64,000 bases of DNA from Euwallacea fornicatus (GCF_040115645.1 NC_089546.1:682001-746000); one strand, 5' to 3'; shown: positions 1 to 12,821, numbered from the stretch's first letter. Notes: a model not told the origin generated them from the letters alone. Numbers and translations are program-made.

Positions 1-1407
1 TTACATAAATATTAAGAATTCCTCTGAAGGCATTCAAACTCTACTTATTCTAACGATCCACTGTATAAATATCTGTTCTCCATGTCATAATAATGAAAAA
101 TATGACAATTTATCAAACCGGTATTATGAAAAGTTACTTCGTCTGTGATTAAACAATATTTAAAAAAAAAAAAATTCTTCTTTGGGCCGTTCCAGCACCC
201 AATGGCAAATATCAAGTTTACATTCGAAATCCGCTCTATATCAATGTTGATGAAGTTGGATATAAAAAAACGGCTGGAAATTTAAATTATTTAAGATCCG
301 CTATATACTTGTGCGACTTATACAGGTTTCATTGACAATTTTTCTCGTAATTGCATTAAGATTCTCTTCAATTGATCCTAATATCAGATATTGGTTTTCG
401 TCAATATCGGTCACAAGTCTTATTTTTGTTTTATTTTACATAATTAACATTACCCGACACGCGAAAATTCTCCAACAACCTTTGAAATATCCGTCTATTG
501 AGATGGCTTCCATCCACATACTTTTGGACATAAACTCTTGATGCTAAACGACAATATTGTTGGCATTCTCCTACCATAATCATATCTATTCATTCTGGTG
601 CAGAATATGAACACATCTTTCCAGTTAAAATCTTCAAACGCTTCGAATAAAGAACTCACTTTTAACTAAATATGACAGACCTAAACAGGAGGGTAATGTA
701 ACTTAATGTCAAAATTCCATGGATATTTTGGCAATTTCATACGACCTAGTAGAGAAATAGAGTATTTAGATATTTTTATAAAAATGTACGGTTTTGCAAA
801 AATAAGTAGAGCTACATAGGTATAGGGAACTTTAATGATATTAGGTAGATAAGTAAATTTGATATCTAATAGCAACACAGCATACAGAGTATCTTATTTA
901 AATTTAAAAGGTATTAACAGTTAAAAGTTGTACGAATTTGAAGCAACTTTTAGAACATCTTATACAATTTCCCGGCTTTTTTAAAATTGCAGTACAAAAT
1001 TTAGTCCATTCTTAGTTTCCTATTAAAATTCAGTTTCAAAAATTTGAATATGAATTGAGAAATTGGATGTTGAAAATTATGTCTTTTATTTTGACAAAAA
1101 CTGAATTATTTTAAAAACCGCTAGAGTTAGATATCATAAACCTTAGTCAAACTTAATTTTATTTTAACGATCGAATTCAAAAATTATATCAATATACGGA
1201 GATTCGCATTAAAAAAATTTCATTTTAATCAATTACATGTATTTGGGACACTTTGTATACTATGAAAACAATTTTATAATAGAGGCCTAGTTTCTCTGTA
1301 TAGATCCCAAAAAAAAATTAAAAAATCTCTTGTCTTTATCATGAAATTTCGAACCATTACTCGTGGCCCACCCTGTATATTATCCATTTTGTTGTAGCAC
1401 ACCTTGT
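1..1407. other. A+T-rich interspersed repeat debris
   Basis: No gene is supported here. Two transposon-like right ends are visible: one near 1245-1258 (GGGACACTTTGTATA) and one near 1364-1378 (GGCCCACCCTGTATA). They resemble the ACAGGGTG-type termini found throughout the window. Their left partners were not identified. Short open frames at 311-541 and 681-878 have no recognisable motif and the composition of the surrounding noncoding DNA. Confidence 0.4.
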
Positions 1408-2146
1408 ACAGGGTGCGGCGTGAGACAAAACGTTTTTAGAATGAGAAGTACTCAACTGTTTGCAATAAAAGGGCAATCAATGCATTTTATTCTTTGATAT
1501 AGAAGATTTATCATAGAATTTTATTACTATTTTTCAATTGCCACCGTGAAGCCGCCGCGGACGTTAAAACATCAAATATTCATTTATGATTGTTTTGTTA
1601 GAAGTGGTGAGTTCGTTACTGTAGTTCAGCGTGCGTTTCGTCACAGATTTGATATTAATCGAAATGATTCTGTTCCCACACGAAACAAAATCTTACATTG
1701 GGTTAACAATCAGCGAACAGAATTTTCAATAATGAAAAAAAAAGGTTCCCGGCCCTCAACAGGTATTGTTTTCTGTTGATTTGGTGACATTTTATGACTT
1801 CCTTGATCGCTTAACATCTCCTTATATAATTTCTTTTTATGGGATTATCTAGACGCACACGTCTACAAGGCTAAGCCTCCTACATTAGAAAAATTAAAAG
1901 AAGCAATCCGACTTCAAATCATCGAAACAACTGAGACCTGCTGGAATAGGTGGAAACCAATTTTTTTGATCGTCCTCAACGTTGCGTCAACGAAAATGGA
2001 CAGCACATGGCAGATGTAATTTTCTGTTCATGATTATAACATGCTGTTTTCGACCATGCTATTTTAATAAAAAAACAAATTATATATAAAAAATTTACAA
2101 TTCCGATTATTTCAAAAACCGCTCCATCCCCATGCCACACCCTATA
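1408..2146 (+). mobile_element. DUF4817/DDE_3 mariner-like element, internally deleted
   Basis: The ends are inverted repeats: ACAGGGTGCGGCGTGAG on the left and the reverse complement of ATAGGGTGTGGCATGGG on the right. Inside, the frame from 1546 encodes a DUF4817-type helix-turn-helix (FIYDCFVRSGEFVTVVQRAF, then VPTRNKILHWV). After about 1850 the reading frame resembles the C-terminal end of the same transposase family (LKEAIRLQI, then a CVNENGQH motif). The catalytic DDE core between them is missing, so this is a deletion derivative and cannot encode an active transposase. Confidence 0.75.
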
Positions 2147-2782
2147 TATTCCAAAGTCTGAATTCGAATCAACATCAGATGAATTTTCTAAATATGACAA
2201 CATAAATTGAAAAAAACTACAAACTGTTGTTAATTAAGAAAAATCTTATCACTTTTAAACGTTCAACGTATTGAAAACCGTGTTGCCAAGTAATTTTTAA
2301 TTTGTGAAATTTGATGAAAAATTTTCAATAGAAACTATATCAGGAACGCTCAGTATTATCGAAAAAGTTCAATAAATGAAAATGTCAAGATTGAAAAAAA
2401 TAACACTAATTTTTTTTAATAACAAGTCCTGTTGCAAAAAAGAAGTCAATAATAAAAAAATGCATTAAACTTATTTTTTATCAGATTAATGGTTTTTGAT
2501 ATATTTTCAATTAAACATTTAATCAATTTTAGATCTTTCATAAAATCTTTACCAAAAACAATTTGGCTACACCGCTTATGCCTTATTAGATCTTCACAAA
2601 TGGCAACCTTTTTCCCATTTAATTTTACAATAAAAAATTTTAAATCTTTATACTTACGAATATACAAGCCTAAAAAAATAGTACAATTTCTTATGGTTCA
2701 ATGCGTATGTAATAAAAGGTAGTTATCAAATTTGGATTGATCATAATGTTGTATACTTAAAATTCATATTAATGACACTTAC
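2147..2782. other. Region downstream of the last recognised Staufen exon
   Basis: This should contain the next Staufen exon, since the exon ending at 2783 has a strong GTAAGT donor in the middle of a dsRBD. A possible acceptor lies near 2671 on the minus strand (a run of T then AG), followed by an open frame to 2446. That frame does not resemble a dsRBD, and an overlapping frame is open on the plus strand, so I do not call an exon. Confidence 0.35.
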
Positions 2783-5135
2783 AACATTGGGTTTAACACC
2801 GATTTCCAGTACGGAATATGTTTTTCCATTTTCTAAAAAGTCCATGAAATGTACTTGGAAATCTAATAACTTTCCAAGGTGTAGAATTTCATCACCTGGA
2901 GACTTTGATCTTGAGTTACTTCCATCTTTATCAGTTTTTGATTTAGTTGAATCTTGATTTGATGAAGGTTTCTGTTGAAAGAAAGTTTTTACTTTAGTAA
3001 ATAGAATCCAATTTAGTAAAATCGAAACCTATCCATTTTCAGATCAACGTAATAATAAAACTGCCAAACCTGATTGTTGCCTGCAAGTGAATCAACTACG
3101 CTTTTTCCAAAATCATTGAGCATTTTATTAATTTTATCAAATGTAGACTTGATGACTTTACTATGCTTTTTCTTCAATTTTTTGTTGGATGCAGGTACAT
3201 TTGCGCTTCTATCTTTCACTTCTGGTAATTTTAATAACTGTGATAAAATATTTTCAGCAGCAAATTTCTTAGATTCTTTTTTGGACTTTCCTTCTCCCGT
3301 TGCTTCCAAGTCACCAACAGTGCATTTAGTAGTGAAAATTTTTCTATGAGATGGACCCACTTCATTAATTAATTCAAAAGTGACGGGTAGGCTTCTTTTT
3401 TGAGCGGCTTCATGTACACGAGATATTGGCGATTTTATGGATTCTTTCTTAGATTTACAGTTGTCGTCTGTTAAAGAAAAAAATTATTAAATTTGAGAAC
3501 ATTTTAACGTTATGATTCTTACCTTCACGAAGACAATTAAATGCTACTTCATTTTGTTTCAAACTTTCTAAGGCTTTAGTCGCAGCAGCATGTTTAGCAC
3601 TTTGAATATCGTGAGCTTTACCAAAGAACCTATTTCCATTTACTTCCACACTAACGGTAAACGGACCTTTGATATCACTCCCCTCCTTTCTGATATGTAT
3701 TGTATCATTTAAATGTATAGTATCATTCAACTGTTGTAAATAAGATTTTCTCGTCAGAAAATCACTATTGGTTTCCACCACTGACAACTGATCCTACATA
3801 TACAAAAATAATTTGTACGGTGAGTACTCAAAATAACCTGAAAAGAAAAGTTATAGACTTACTAAAATATTCTCAGTTAACACTTTATAATTAACAGATA
3901 GTCCTAATTTTGCAGCTACATTGTTTAAAACAACTGTTGGTGATAAAACTTTGGCATCTTTTATCTTGACTGGTGGATGCATAAATTTTGTGTTTTTCAT
4001 TGCTAACTTAGATGCATTCTGTTGTGCCTTTTTAATACTTTTTTGAGCAGCCGTGAAAGTTTCATCACCTAAGTAGAGTGACACCGTAAATGTCCTGTCA
4101 TGTGCTGGACCCTAAAAACAGTTATCGGTACATATGTTGCATCACGGCAAAACACATAAAGATATACTTCAAGTTTCAAGTATTGAATAATGGTGAGTAA
4201 ACTTACTTCCTGCCGAATAAGTTCATATGAATAACTAATAGCGTTATACTGTGCTAATTCATTAATGTAATTCATGGCTGACTTGTCTACGTCTAAGTTT
4301 GTGATATCATAGGATTTAACAGATTCTAAAAGCAAAGTTAACCAGTAAAATAAAAGTTAATATTTCAAATTCATTCAAATTCGTAGAAACATAACTTCAC
4401 TTGCCAACCTAAATTGCCATTACCTATAGAATGAACTTAACAATAATAATGTTCATTAACTCATTCATCCATCTACGGATTATTAGTATTGCAGAAGAAG
4501 GGCAGAAAATAATTTAAATCATTAAAGGAGCAAAAAGAGCAAAATTTGGTTTTTTAAAACTGCCTTCTGATGTGAATCTGAATTTTACCTATTTTCTAAC
4601 CAAAAAGTGAAAACTCATCAATTATCTTAAACCGCATTCATATAATTTGAATTGAAAAACTTGTCTGGTGAAAAGTATTTTCAGTAGTGTTCATAAGTAC
4701 ATCGAAGATAGTTTTTGTGCATATAAAATGATACGTGCGTTTGATGATGATGATTTTGATCATATTGGTAAATTCAAGAAAGTGAAATAAAAAAAATAAG
4801 AGGAACACCCATTTATAATATTTCAAGGATTTGGCACCAAAAACCACAAAATTGTAAACTCCAAAGGGATGAATCCAACACTTCAAATATGATGAATGGG
4901 TAAATATAACTTATATTTTTTTTCTTGCCAGTATGGGTAAAATATCAAATATTCATGAGAAGCTACACAACCACTGTTAAATGATTTAAACTAAGATCCA
5001 AATTAAAATAGGAATTTAATTTTTTCCATAGCCATTAAATAAGTTTATTAAAATACTCACGCATTTCAGCTGCTTCAATTGTAACAATATCTCTCTGAAT
5101 ATTCACGTCATCCTCACTCAAAGAAAACCAGTTGC
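2783..5135 (-). CDS. Staufen-type double-stranded-RNA-binding protein, partial (dsRBD1 to start of dsRBD4)
   Basis: Six minus-strand exons join in phase with GT-AG introns: 5061-5135, 4207-4325, 3863-4111, 3523-3793, 3070-3467 and 2783-2971 (about 433 codons). dsRBD1 runs from YINELAQYNAISYSYEL through GPAHDRTFTVSLYLGDE and SIKKAQQNASKLA. dsRBD2 begins PTVVLNNVAAKLGL, is interrupted by an insertion of about 45 residues, and resumes at GPFTVSVEVNGNRFFGKA; an insert in this loop is a Staufen hallmark. dsRBD3 is KSPISRVHEAAQKRSLPVTF to GEGKSKKESKKFAAENIL. The last exon holds the start of dsRBD4 (LGKLLDFQVHFMDF). Staufen proteins bind dsRNA in the cytoplasm for mRNA localisation; in beetles a Staufen paralogue (StauC) is reported to be needed for RNAi. 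Which paralogue this is cannot be told. The start codon, the rest of dsRBD4 and dsRBD5 were not found. Confidence 0.88.
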
Positions 5136-6840
5136 CTGGAATAATTTAAAAATATACAGTACGAGTCGTAAATAATAATACATAAAGCAATTTCAGTTTC
5201 CGCAAGTTGAAATAGTACAATTAAGATACATTTATCTTACTCTAAAAGTTAATATTAACGAATATACAGGGAGTCACAGTTACTTTTTTTTTTGTTTTTG
5301 TCTTAGAACTTTTGAAAAAATAAATAGAATTTAACAAAAACTGATATCTCGTTGTTTTTTAACATTGAAAATTCAAGTATTATATAAATTTGGTTGTTAT
5401 TCATAAATGGCATTACTTAAGTCGCATGAATTAGTATGTTTAAAATCCTGAGTTTTTGTACGGGTAGATTTCATTTTCATTAACTCGTTTTTATTAAATA
5501 TCTATAGAAAAAACATTGCAAGTATGGGCAACGTCTTCTGTTCCCGAGATATGTTTATTACTGCATCATATGTTAAAGTAAAAAAAGCCATACGCACAAA
5601 TTCCAAATAACGAATCTATGCAAATGGTAAGCAAATTTTGATTTTGATGTTGATGGAAAAAATCTGGGGAAATATAGGAAATAGAGCCAAACAAGTGGAT
5701 TACTTAAAACTTTATTACTTAACAACATAAAAAAGCATATCGGTGAAATTTATAATTTATCACATTTGAATTTTCCATTAAATGACACCTGTTGGAAATT
5801 GTAAAACTCATCACTTCACTTCTTTTTTCTTAAACTTGAATAGGTGGGACAAACAACTGCCATACAAAACTTGTCTATTAAATGTATGACTAAATATATT
5901 CTATATGTTTTTCCATAATCATTTTTTATTTTATTATATTAGAAAATAACGCTCCGCAGACAAGGAGTTGTTAGAGCGATCGAATTGGACATTCAGGTTT
6001 TATTAAAAACTTAGAGGAAAACCAAGGAAAAAATTATAATTAAAACAAATTTATCAGATCTAAAATGTATAAATCTTAAAATCTTAAAACACTCTAAAGT
6101 TCATTATCATTGTGCTCAAAAGTCTTCAGCCAATAAGATGGGAAATGTTGAACTTTATTACATGTTTTACAGATTCACAATTAAGTTAGTCTTCTACACA
6201 ACATAGCGATTTGTTTTTTAGTGTGGCATTTTGGATTTTCAGAACAATCACTAATTTTAATTTTTTATATGGACTTTTTTATTGGACGTTTTTAAACCCC
6301 TTGATCTGTTAAATAAAACTTTGTATTATATCATGTATTAAGCACCTACTTTTATAATATACATACTTAAAAAATGTATTTAGCAAATTGAAAAATTATT
6401 AAACAGTAGCATTTTCAGTAAATTTGATGGCCATCACAACTCAAGAAATTTTTAAAAAATACAGCCTCTTAAAAGTGAAATTAATATTATGCGTATTTTA
6501 GTCACAGTAAATTACTTAAATACTTATTTAATGTTTGAAGGCATTTTTGTCTGCCTTTTCAATTTAATTTTTGTTAACTCAAGTGCAAAGAAAATATTTA
6601 GTACTTACTAATAAATAAAAACTTTGTAGTAAAATTTGTCATATCAAATTAATTACTCTGAAGTCATTTTAATAATTATTAAATAAGATAAGTTATTAAT
6701 AGGAATATGTAATAAAATTACAACCGTTTAAACTCATCTAAATTTTATTACTAATAAATTTACTAATATTATTAAAATATAATTTGATGCAGACAATATA
6801 CACACACAAACGTGCAGACTAGTTATATTACTCCTGGTGC
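5136..6840. other. Intronic or intergenic A+T-rich DNA upstream of the recognised Staufen exons
   Basis: The 75-bp exon at 5061-5135 starts with a partial codon behind an acceptor, so at least one upstream Staufen exon must exist. None is recognisable here. A transposon-type left end (ATACAGGGAGTCACAGTTAC) lies at about 5264, without an identified right partner. Nothing else is supported. Confidence 0.4.
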
Positions 6841-6844
6841 TAAT

Positions 6845-8035
6845 TAAAATCTTTGAATACATCACAAACAACAGACTTCAATAATTAAGCGGAAAGCATA
6901 TACCGAGATATCAATTTGGATTTAAACTAAAACACTCGACTATGCACCCGCTCTTTATTCTAATGAATAACATAGAAACAACACAACTAAAGAGTGGAAG
7001 GACAACAGACCTATTTATGCACATTAACAAAGCTTTTGATAGCATCTGATACAGCAATCTACCATACAAACTACATTAACTCCAAACACCAATTTCTTTC
7101 TCTACCTAATTAGAAATCTACTCGAAAACCGTCAACTTGAAGTACGGATTGATATCGCCTTCTCTGTTCCTTCGTCTAATGAACAAGGACTCTCACGGGG
7201 TTCACCACCCTCATCCCTGCTTTATAATGTATATTGCCACGAAATATGCAATTATGACCTACAGAACAAAAAACATTCGGACAAAACATCATACATATTA
7301 CAATACTTTGACGACGCCACCCTTATTGTGCATTACAAAAATATGGAAAAAGTCATGGAAAGACTTTAGACGCTAACGGACAAAACAATGACATGGTTTT
7401 ATAAATGAAGGGTGACACCAAACGTTACCAAAAACCAACTTCTACTCTCAAATTAGCAAATCAAAGTCGGCTCACTAACAATAAGAACGAACGGACAAAC
7501 AACTGGACCAAAGAAGGACGTGAAGTACCTAGCAATAATAATGGATAAAAGATTTAAATTCACTAAACATGTACGAAACGCCAGATGGGAAATTATCAAA
7601 AGGGTAAAACATTTCCGAACACTAAAATGCAGTGATTAAAGAGTCAGCTCTAAAATGGCTTCACAAATATACAAGTCCATCTGCAGACCACTGTTAAACT
7701 ATATATTAAGGGCAAATGTAACAGAAAAAGCCGAACGACAAATACAAACAACGGAACAGATTGCATTAAGATTTACCCAACCAATTACTATAGGAACACA
7801 CACATATCACAAAAATAACCGAGACTCCTAAAACTTCAGAACAAGCGAAAGAACAATCCCCATAACTCAACTATACTGAATCTACATTACTTAACAATAC
7901 AAACAAACAAGAAAATCCCGTTTCCTTTTTTTTTCAATCACCCTATGAGTGTACTATAAAATGTAAATAGTCGAAAATCAAGAATTATTAGTATGTAGAT
8001 CATGTTTATATCGGATTAAGTTAATAAACCGAGTT
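6845..8035 (+). mobile_element. Jockey-like non-LTR retrotransposon relic (reverse transcriptase part)
   Basis: Broken frames give consecutive reverse-transcriptase motifs: a YQFGFKLKHST block, DLFMHINKAFDSI (normally the DI.KAFD block), and SYILQYFDDATLIVHY, which carries the catalytic F/YxDD motif at about 7290-7335. Further on are the thumb/C-terminal blocks also seen in the copies at 38.3-39.1 kb and 62.3-63.0 kb (CRPLL, QTTEQIALR-like, TKITE). There are many stops and frameshifts. The 5' part, including the endonuclease, is absent, as expected of 5'-truncated non-LTR copies. Confidence 0.75.
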
Positions 8036-8545
8036 TATAACATATTGTTGTACCGTTGCTATTGCTTAACATACTGTATACCATTGCTATAAGTCAAAAT
8101 CATAGACGACTCATTAAAAAATCTTTTAATAGCTACATTTCATAGTTTCTGTGAAAAATACAAAATGTAATAGATGGCTGAAAAGGGTATTTTATAACGA
8201 TTTTAAAAATGTAGATATTCGTTGTTACATCTACATGCACATCAAAAATTTAACAATTTATATCTGAAAGTAAGGATTTATAAAAAAGTTATCAAAGAGT
8301 GTCTTGATAATGTAAAACTTACATTCCTCTAACTATAACCGTATAAGAGTTATTTGCAAAAACGATAACCGCCAAATTCGTTTTTTACGAATATCTTCGT
8401 AACCATTCCAAATTTAACCGATATAAAAACAGATTATTAATTTATTTTCAATTCCGCAACTTCTTCCTAATTTAAACGATTTTCTATCTATTACTCTTTC
8501 CGAAATCCCAATCCTATTCATCCTTATCTAGGACAGACTATATAT
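8036..8545. other. A+T-rich DNA without recognised features
   Basis: I see no gene or bounded repeat here. The stretch lies between the non-LTR relic and the left end of the next mariner-like element. Confidence 0.3.
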
Positions 8546-9420
8546 ACAGGGTGTTTGATAAATATATCAATCAACTTCCAGGGGATGTATAGCTCATACC
8601 AACAAATACGTATTTCGACTGAATAAAGTTATGTCCGAATTCACTTAATTTCCAAATTCAACTCGTTTAATTTCTTTTTTTTACATTTTATTTTTAAAAT
8701 ATTTAAAAAACATGAAATTAGGGACACGATATGGCAGAATCAATGTACATGTTCTGGAGTAAAAAAAAATTAAAACTGCTTCATATACGTGTTTGACCGT
8801 AGAAGAGAAAATCAAAATTATATAGGTGGCAGGTAGGCATTTCGACAATTTTATCAATTTCTACGTCAAGTATTTTTCTAAAAGGCCACGACGGACTTCT
8901 TTTCATGGTGCGATTGAAATATATATTACTGAAGGGGCTGTAAATTAGAAAAAGTTGCCCAGTTATTGCGTGTGAAGAAAAGAAATAAATTGCAGTCGTA
9001 GGTGTTTAATTATTGTTTAATTCCCAAATGAGCACAAGAGAAATATCACGATTATCAGATTTCTTATGAGTGTGTGGACAATGCTAAAAATGCATAAATT
9101 CCATCCTTATCAAATATCGTTACACCAAGATCTCCATCTCCAAGATTTTCAAAATCATTCAGATTTTTGTGAGAGGGCATCTGGACAGATAGAACGAAAT
9201 CACAATTTTTCCCGTTATGTATACTGCGTAATATAGACAAGAAAACACTCCATAAAAATGGTTTCATTAAAATAATTTTTGGTATGAATGTTTGTATACG
9301 GGAACACAAAAAACAATTAAATTTTTAACCATATTTATCAATGTATTTACGAGTTATCAGAAATTTTAGTTTTTTTTTACTTTAAAAATTATACTAAAAT
9401 AACAATATAACTGCAAAATA
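8546..9420 (+). pseudogene. DUF4817/DDE_3 mariner-like transposase relic, left end preserved
   Basis: A left terminus ACAGGGTGTTTGATAAATAT begins at 8546 after a TATATA run. Downstream fragments in different frames match the family: a TVEEKIKI-like N-terminus near 8800 and, near 9090-9230, the block MLKMHKFHPYQISLHQDL followed by DFCERASGQI. That block is the KFHPY..LHQEL..DF..R..FCEW segment preceding the first catalytic Asp. No intact frame remains. The right terminus was not found, so the end given is approximate. Confidence 0.6.
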
Positions 9421-9430
9421 CCATTTATTG

Positions 9431-10560
9431 ATATATAGTGTGGTTAGAAAGAACTTTTAGATTATTCAAATATGTTTAGACGCAGAATGCAACGAAATTT
9501 TCATCAATTGAGCAAGTTTGAGAGAGGTCGAATAATAGGTGTACCAGAAGCTGGTCTATATCATTTAGGGAAATCGCCACTAGATTGAACCGTAGTGTAG
9601 ATACTATACTGAAATGTGGTCAGCCATGACTCCAAGAAGAGCAAACAGGTAGAAGGAGACATACTGAAAAATCACGAAAAACTATACAACGCTAAGATTG
9701 CTTCCTTCGAATTATGACCCTAAGAGATAAGTTCGTTTCGTCGAGGATGTTGACGGAGCAGTGGTTAGCTGACTATGGAAGGACCATAGAGATTTGAATT
9801 ATTTATCGTGAGATAAAGTTTTGGAATGATTTTCTACCGTTCCTATTTTATGTTACTCCTTACTTTAAATCATTGTTAAAACCGACTGCAATAGTGCAGA
9901 AAATGAATGCATTGAAATCTGGAATAAGATAATATCGTGTTCAGTAACGAATCCAAATTTTGTTTGGGTATGCATGATGGTTGGGCAAAAGTAAGAAGGG
10001 GTAAAAAACGAGATCCTCACTTTACAATACAGAGGCATGTCCATCAGAGTGTTCAGGTAATCATTTGAGTTGCTATTGCATATAGTAACAAGTCACCTTT
10101 ACTTTTTATTAAAGACAGTATGAAAGCCCAGCGATTTATCCAAGAAATCTAGGAACCTCATCCTATGCCTTATCTTGAAACTCTTGTTAATCCAGTTTTT
10201 CAACAAGACGATGCACAACCACATGTGGCTAGAGTGACTATGGACTTTTTTCCACAAAATGCAATCAATTTGCTACCTTCACCACCTCGATCTCCAGACC
10301 TCTCATCAATTGAACATATATCCGATATTGTAGGTAAGAGGTTGAATAATTTACCTCATCCCCTACAAACCCTAGCGGCGCTATGTTATGCTGTCTGGTT
10401 AGCCTGAAATGAGGTCCCCCAAGCGAACATCAATTATTTCGTTAGATTCATACCTAGTCATGTAGCGGAATGTATAAGACACCGCGGAGGACCCACAAAT
10501 TATTAATTTTATTTTGATTTTTAATTATTAAGATTATTCTAATTTTGAATGAAGTATTTT
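9431..10560 (+). mobile_element. Tc1-like element with degenerate transposase
   Basis: The transposase relic runs from the ATG at 9472 to the stop at 10504-10506. It shows an N-terminal helix-turn-helix (HQLSKFERGRIIG), a central FSNESKFCLGMHDGWAKVRR block that includes the position of the first catalytic residue (D changed to N), VFQQDDAQPHVARV (second Asp), SPDLSSIEHI (third acidic residue) and the C-terminal HRGGPTNY signature of Tc1 transposases. Several stops and frameshifts interrupt it, for example after the N-terminal block near 9580 and at 10406. Terminal repeats at about 9433 and 10570 are only weakly alike, so the limits are approximate. Confidence 0.75.
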
Positions 10561-10790
10561 TTTAGAGTAAGAAAAAACCAACAATTGTTTAATTGAAACC
10601 ATTTTTATAAGATGTTCTCTTTTCTATGTCACGCAGTATATTATTCTTTGACGAGTCATTGTTTACAAATTATGGTACAATCAATAGGTATGATACTATA
10701 TATGACGATTTTCTTCTTATGCATAGACAAAGGCAAACATTACTTCCACCGTCTAAACATTTTGACATATTCAGCATTTATAATATATAT

Positions 10791-11375
10791 ACAGGGTTCG
10801 CCATTACTCCGGCCTTGGTTCCTGGTGTCTTTATATAAATATCAATATGAAATGTTTAGTACAGTACTCATTTATATTGGAAAGCTGCATGATTTAATAA
10901 TATTTTTGTTTATACAGTGTCCCGTTTTCGCTGGGCAGCATAAAATTATAATTTTTTAAATAACCCATAATTTTTTTTATACCATTTAATGAAACCTTAA
11001 TTTAGAAGGAAAATACATTAAAAAATTTTTAAATTGGTTGCGACGTTGCCGTATTAGAGAAATTTCTTTAAAAATGCAGCATCAGAAAAAAATTATCACA
11101 AAACTGGTGTTTTTTGAAATTTTGAAATTTGTTTTTGTAAAGTAGTAAATGAAAGTCAAAGGTACTTAAAAACTTTAAAACATTTTTTTAATGCACCATA
11201 CTTTTTTTGTATAAGAGCGCTAATTTGCAAATTTTACAAATTGCTTAAACTCGTTTTTTTTAAATGGTACCCATGATATTTTTCAAGTCCTTCTAATGTA
11301 GTTTTTAATTCTCTATTAATTTGCAATAACATCTTTTCATTTAACATTTACAGTTATGGAGAAATTTATAAAGTA
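10791..11375 (+). repeat. ACAGGGTTCGCC repeat, copy 1 (compound terminus, 123-bp spacing)
   Basis: The repeat begins ACAGGGTTCGCCATTACTCC inside a TATATA run. The same family is present in inverse orientation at 54617-55187, and the two align along nearly their whole length. A second terminus-like motif (ACAGTGTCCCG) starts at 10914, exactly 123 bp inside the outer one; copy 2 has the same spacing. The two overlapping open frames at 10612-10959 are unlikely to be genes, because they run through the repeat boundary and have no motifs. Confidence 0.7.
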
Positions 11376-11425
11376 AACTTTAGTTAAACTAAAGAATAAT
11401 GAAAAACAACAAAATTAAAAGATAT

Positions 11426-12560
11426 ACAGGGTGTAACATAAGTGATGACTTTAATTTTAAGGAGTGATTCCTTGTCATATTTTAAGCAAAAATGTTCATA
11501 TAAACATATGTCCTAACTTGCATCACTTTCGAGATACAGGGTGTTAAAGTTGAAAAAATCAATTGCGTTTTCTTTAATAGTTTTCGACTGCTTCGAAATA
11601 ATTTCATGAAATTTCGTATACAGGGGTTTATTGGGATAAAAAATTCAAATTTATAGTCGATTTAGCTGTATTTTCTAGAGGACGCCACCAGCAACGATTT
11701 CGACCTCCTGAAACCGTTGCAACTTTTTTGTGCTTCCCTGTGTGCCATTTTGGAATAGAAAAATCGATTCTCTCATCTTTTCTGCTTAAAAAAGGTATAC
11801 TTTATTGAAGTCGCTACGAGCAACGATTTATGAGAAAAATGCATTTAAAGTTGATGATGATTTTCAACTGATAGTATCTTGTAAATTTTAATGGGAAAAA
11901 TTATCTGTATATACAAATCAGTAGCATTAATAGTTGGGCATTAAACATCCTGTGTTGCAATTTTAACTTTTCTAGTTTCTATTTTTAAATAATAATTTAA
12001 AAAAATCTAAGTTGCTAAAAGAATAATAAAATCATCACCAACTTCTTTGAATTGTCAACGTATGGTATAGAATAGTTGACAAAAACCTTATCGGTCCCCA
12101 CATAATTACAGGCAATTTGAATAGTGAAATGTACCGAAGTATTTTGGAAAGTAAACTGCTCATATTACTCCAAGACTCAAACTTAAAATTATGTCATAAC
12201 ATGTAATTTCAAAATGACGGTTAATCAGCTCACTATTTTGCGATGGCACATGAAGTTCTAAATCGTAATTTGAACGGTCGACAAGGGGACTGATCTGGTC
12301 TGGAAATTGGCCTGCTAGATCTCCACATCTTACTTCACCGGATTTCTTTTGGTGAAAATATCTCCACGATGAGATTTATAAAGAAAAACCAACGACACAT
12401 AAGGATATGATTGTGCGAATTATAAACGCTTGTACTAATATTTCAGAAGGCACACTTCGTAAATGTGAAGAGTCCTTTAAAACACAGATAAATAGGTGCA
12501 CTGAAATTCGGGGATATCATTTTAAACATTTACTTTAAATTGAATTTACTTTACTTGAAT
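11426..12560 (+). mobile_element. DUF4817/DDE_3 mariner-like element relic with compound left terminus
   Basis: The outer terminus ACAGGGTGTAACATAAG starts at 11426 and an inner ACAGGGTGTTAAAGTTG starts at 11536, exactly 110 bp later. The 3' half holds the C-terminal part of a DDE_3 transposase in one nearly open frame from about 12296: SGNWPARSPHLTSPDFFW (third catalytic acidic residue region), then IVRIINACTNISEGTLRKC and FKHLL before a stop near 12535. The N-terminal half is unrecognisable. The block TTGCAACTTTTTTGTGCTTC near 11725 is shared with the element at 60.2-61.0 kb. Confidence 0.65.
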
Positions 12561-12821
12561 TTTAAATAAAAACTATACAAAAATTCACGTTTTAATTATT
12601 TCTAATACAGATATTATCAAGCCTTTCAGTAAATCATAACTGAAAGAGAAATTGAATTTCGTTAATTACAATGTTTTCGCACAAATTTTTCTTATTTTTA
12701 ACTGTATTATAATAATCTGTAAAAAAAATTAGGACTGACATTTAAAATTAAAAAGTTAACTCCATTTCGCCTGCACGGGAGGTGAGCGGTAATCAACTTT
12801 AGCATCAATATACCTATATAT

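Noticed and set aside
2446..2722. Overlapping open frames on both strands as possible final Staufen exon
   Set aside because: Neither translation resembles a dsRBD, and both strands being open is expected in such A+T-rich DNA.
10612..10959. Two overlapping plus-strand ORFs of 115 and 70 codons
   Set aside because: They cross the start of the ACAGGGTTCGCC repeat, and the homologous minus-strand copy at 55 kb does not conserve the frame upstream.
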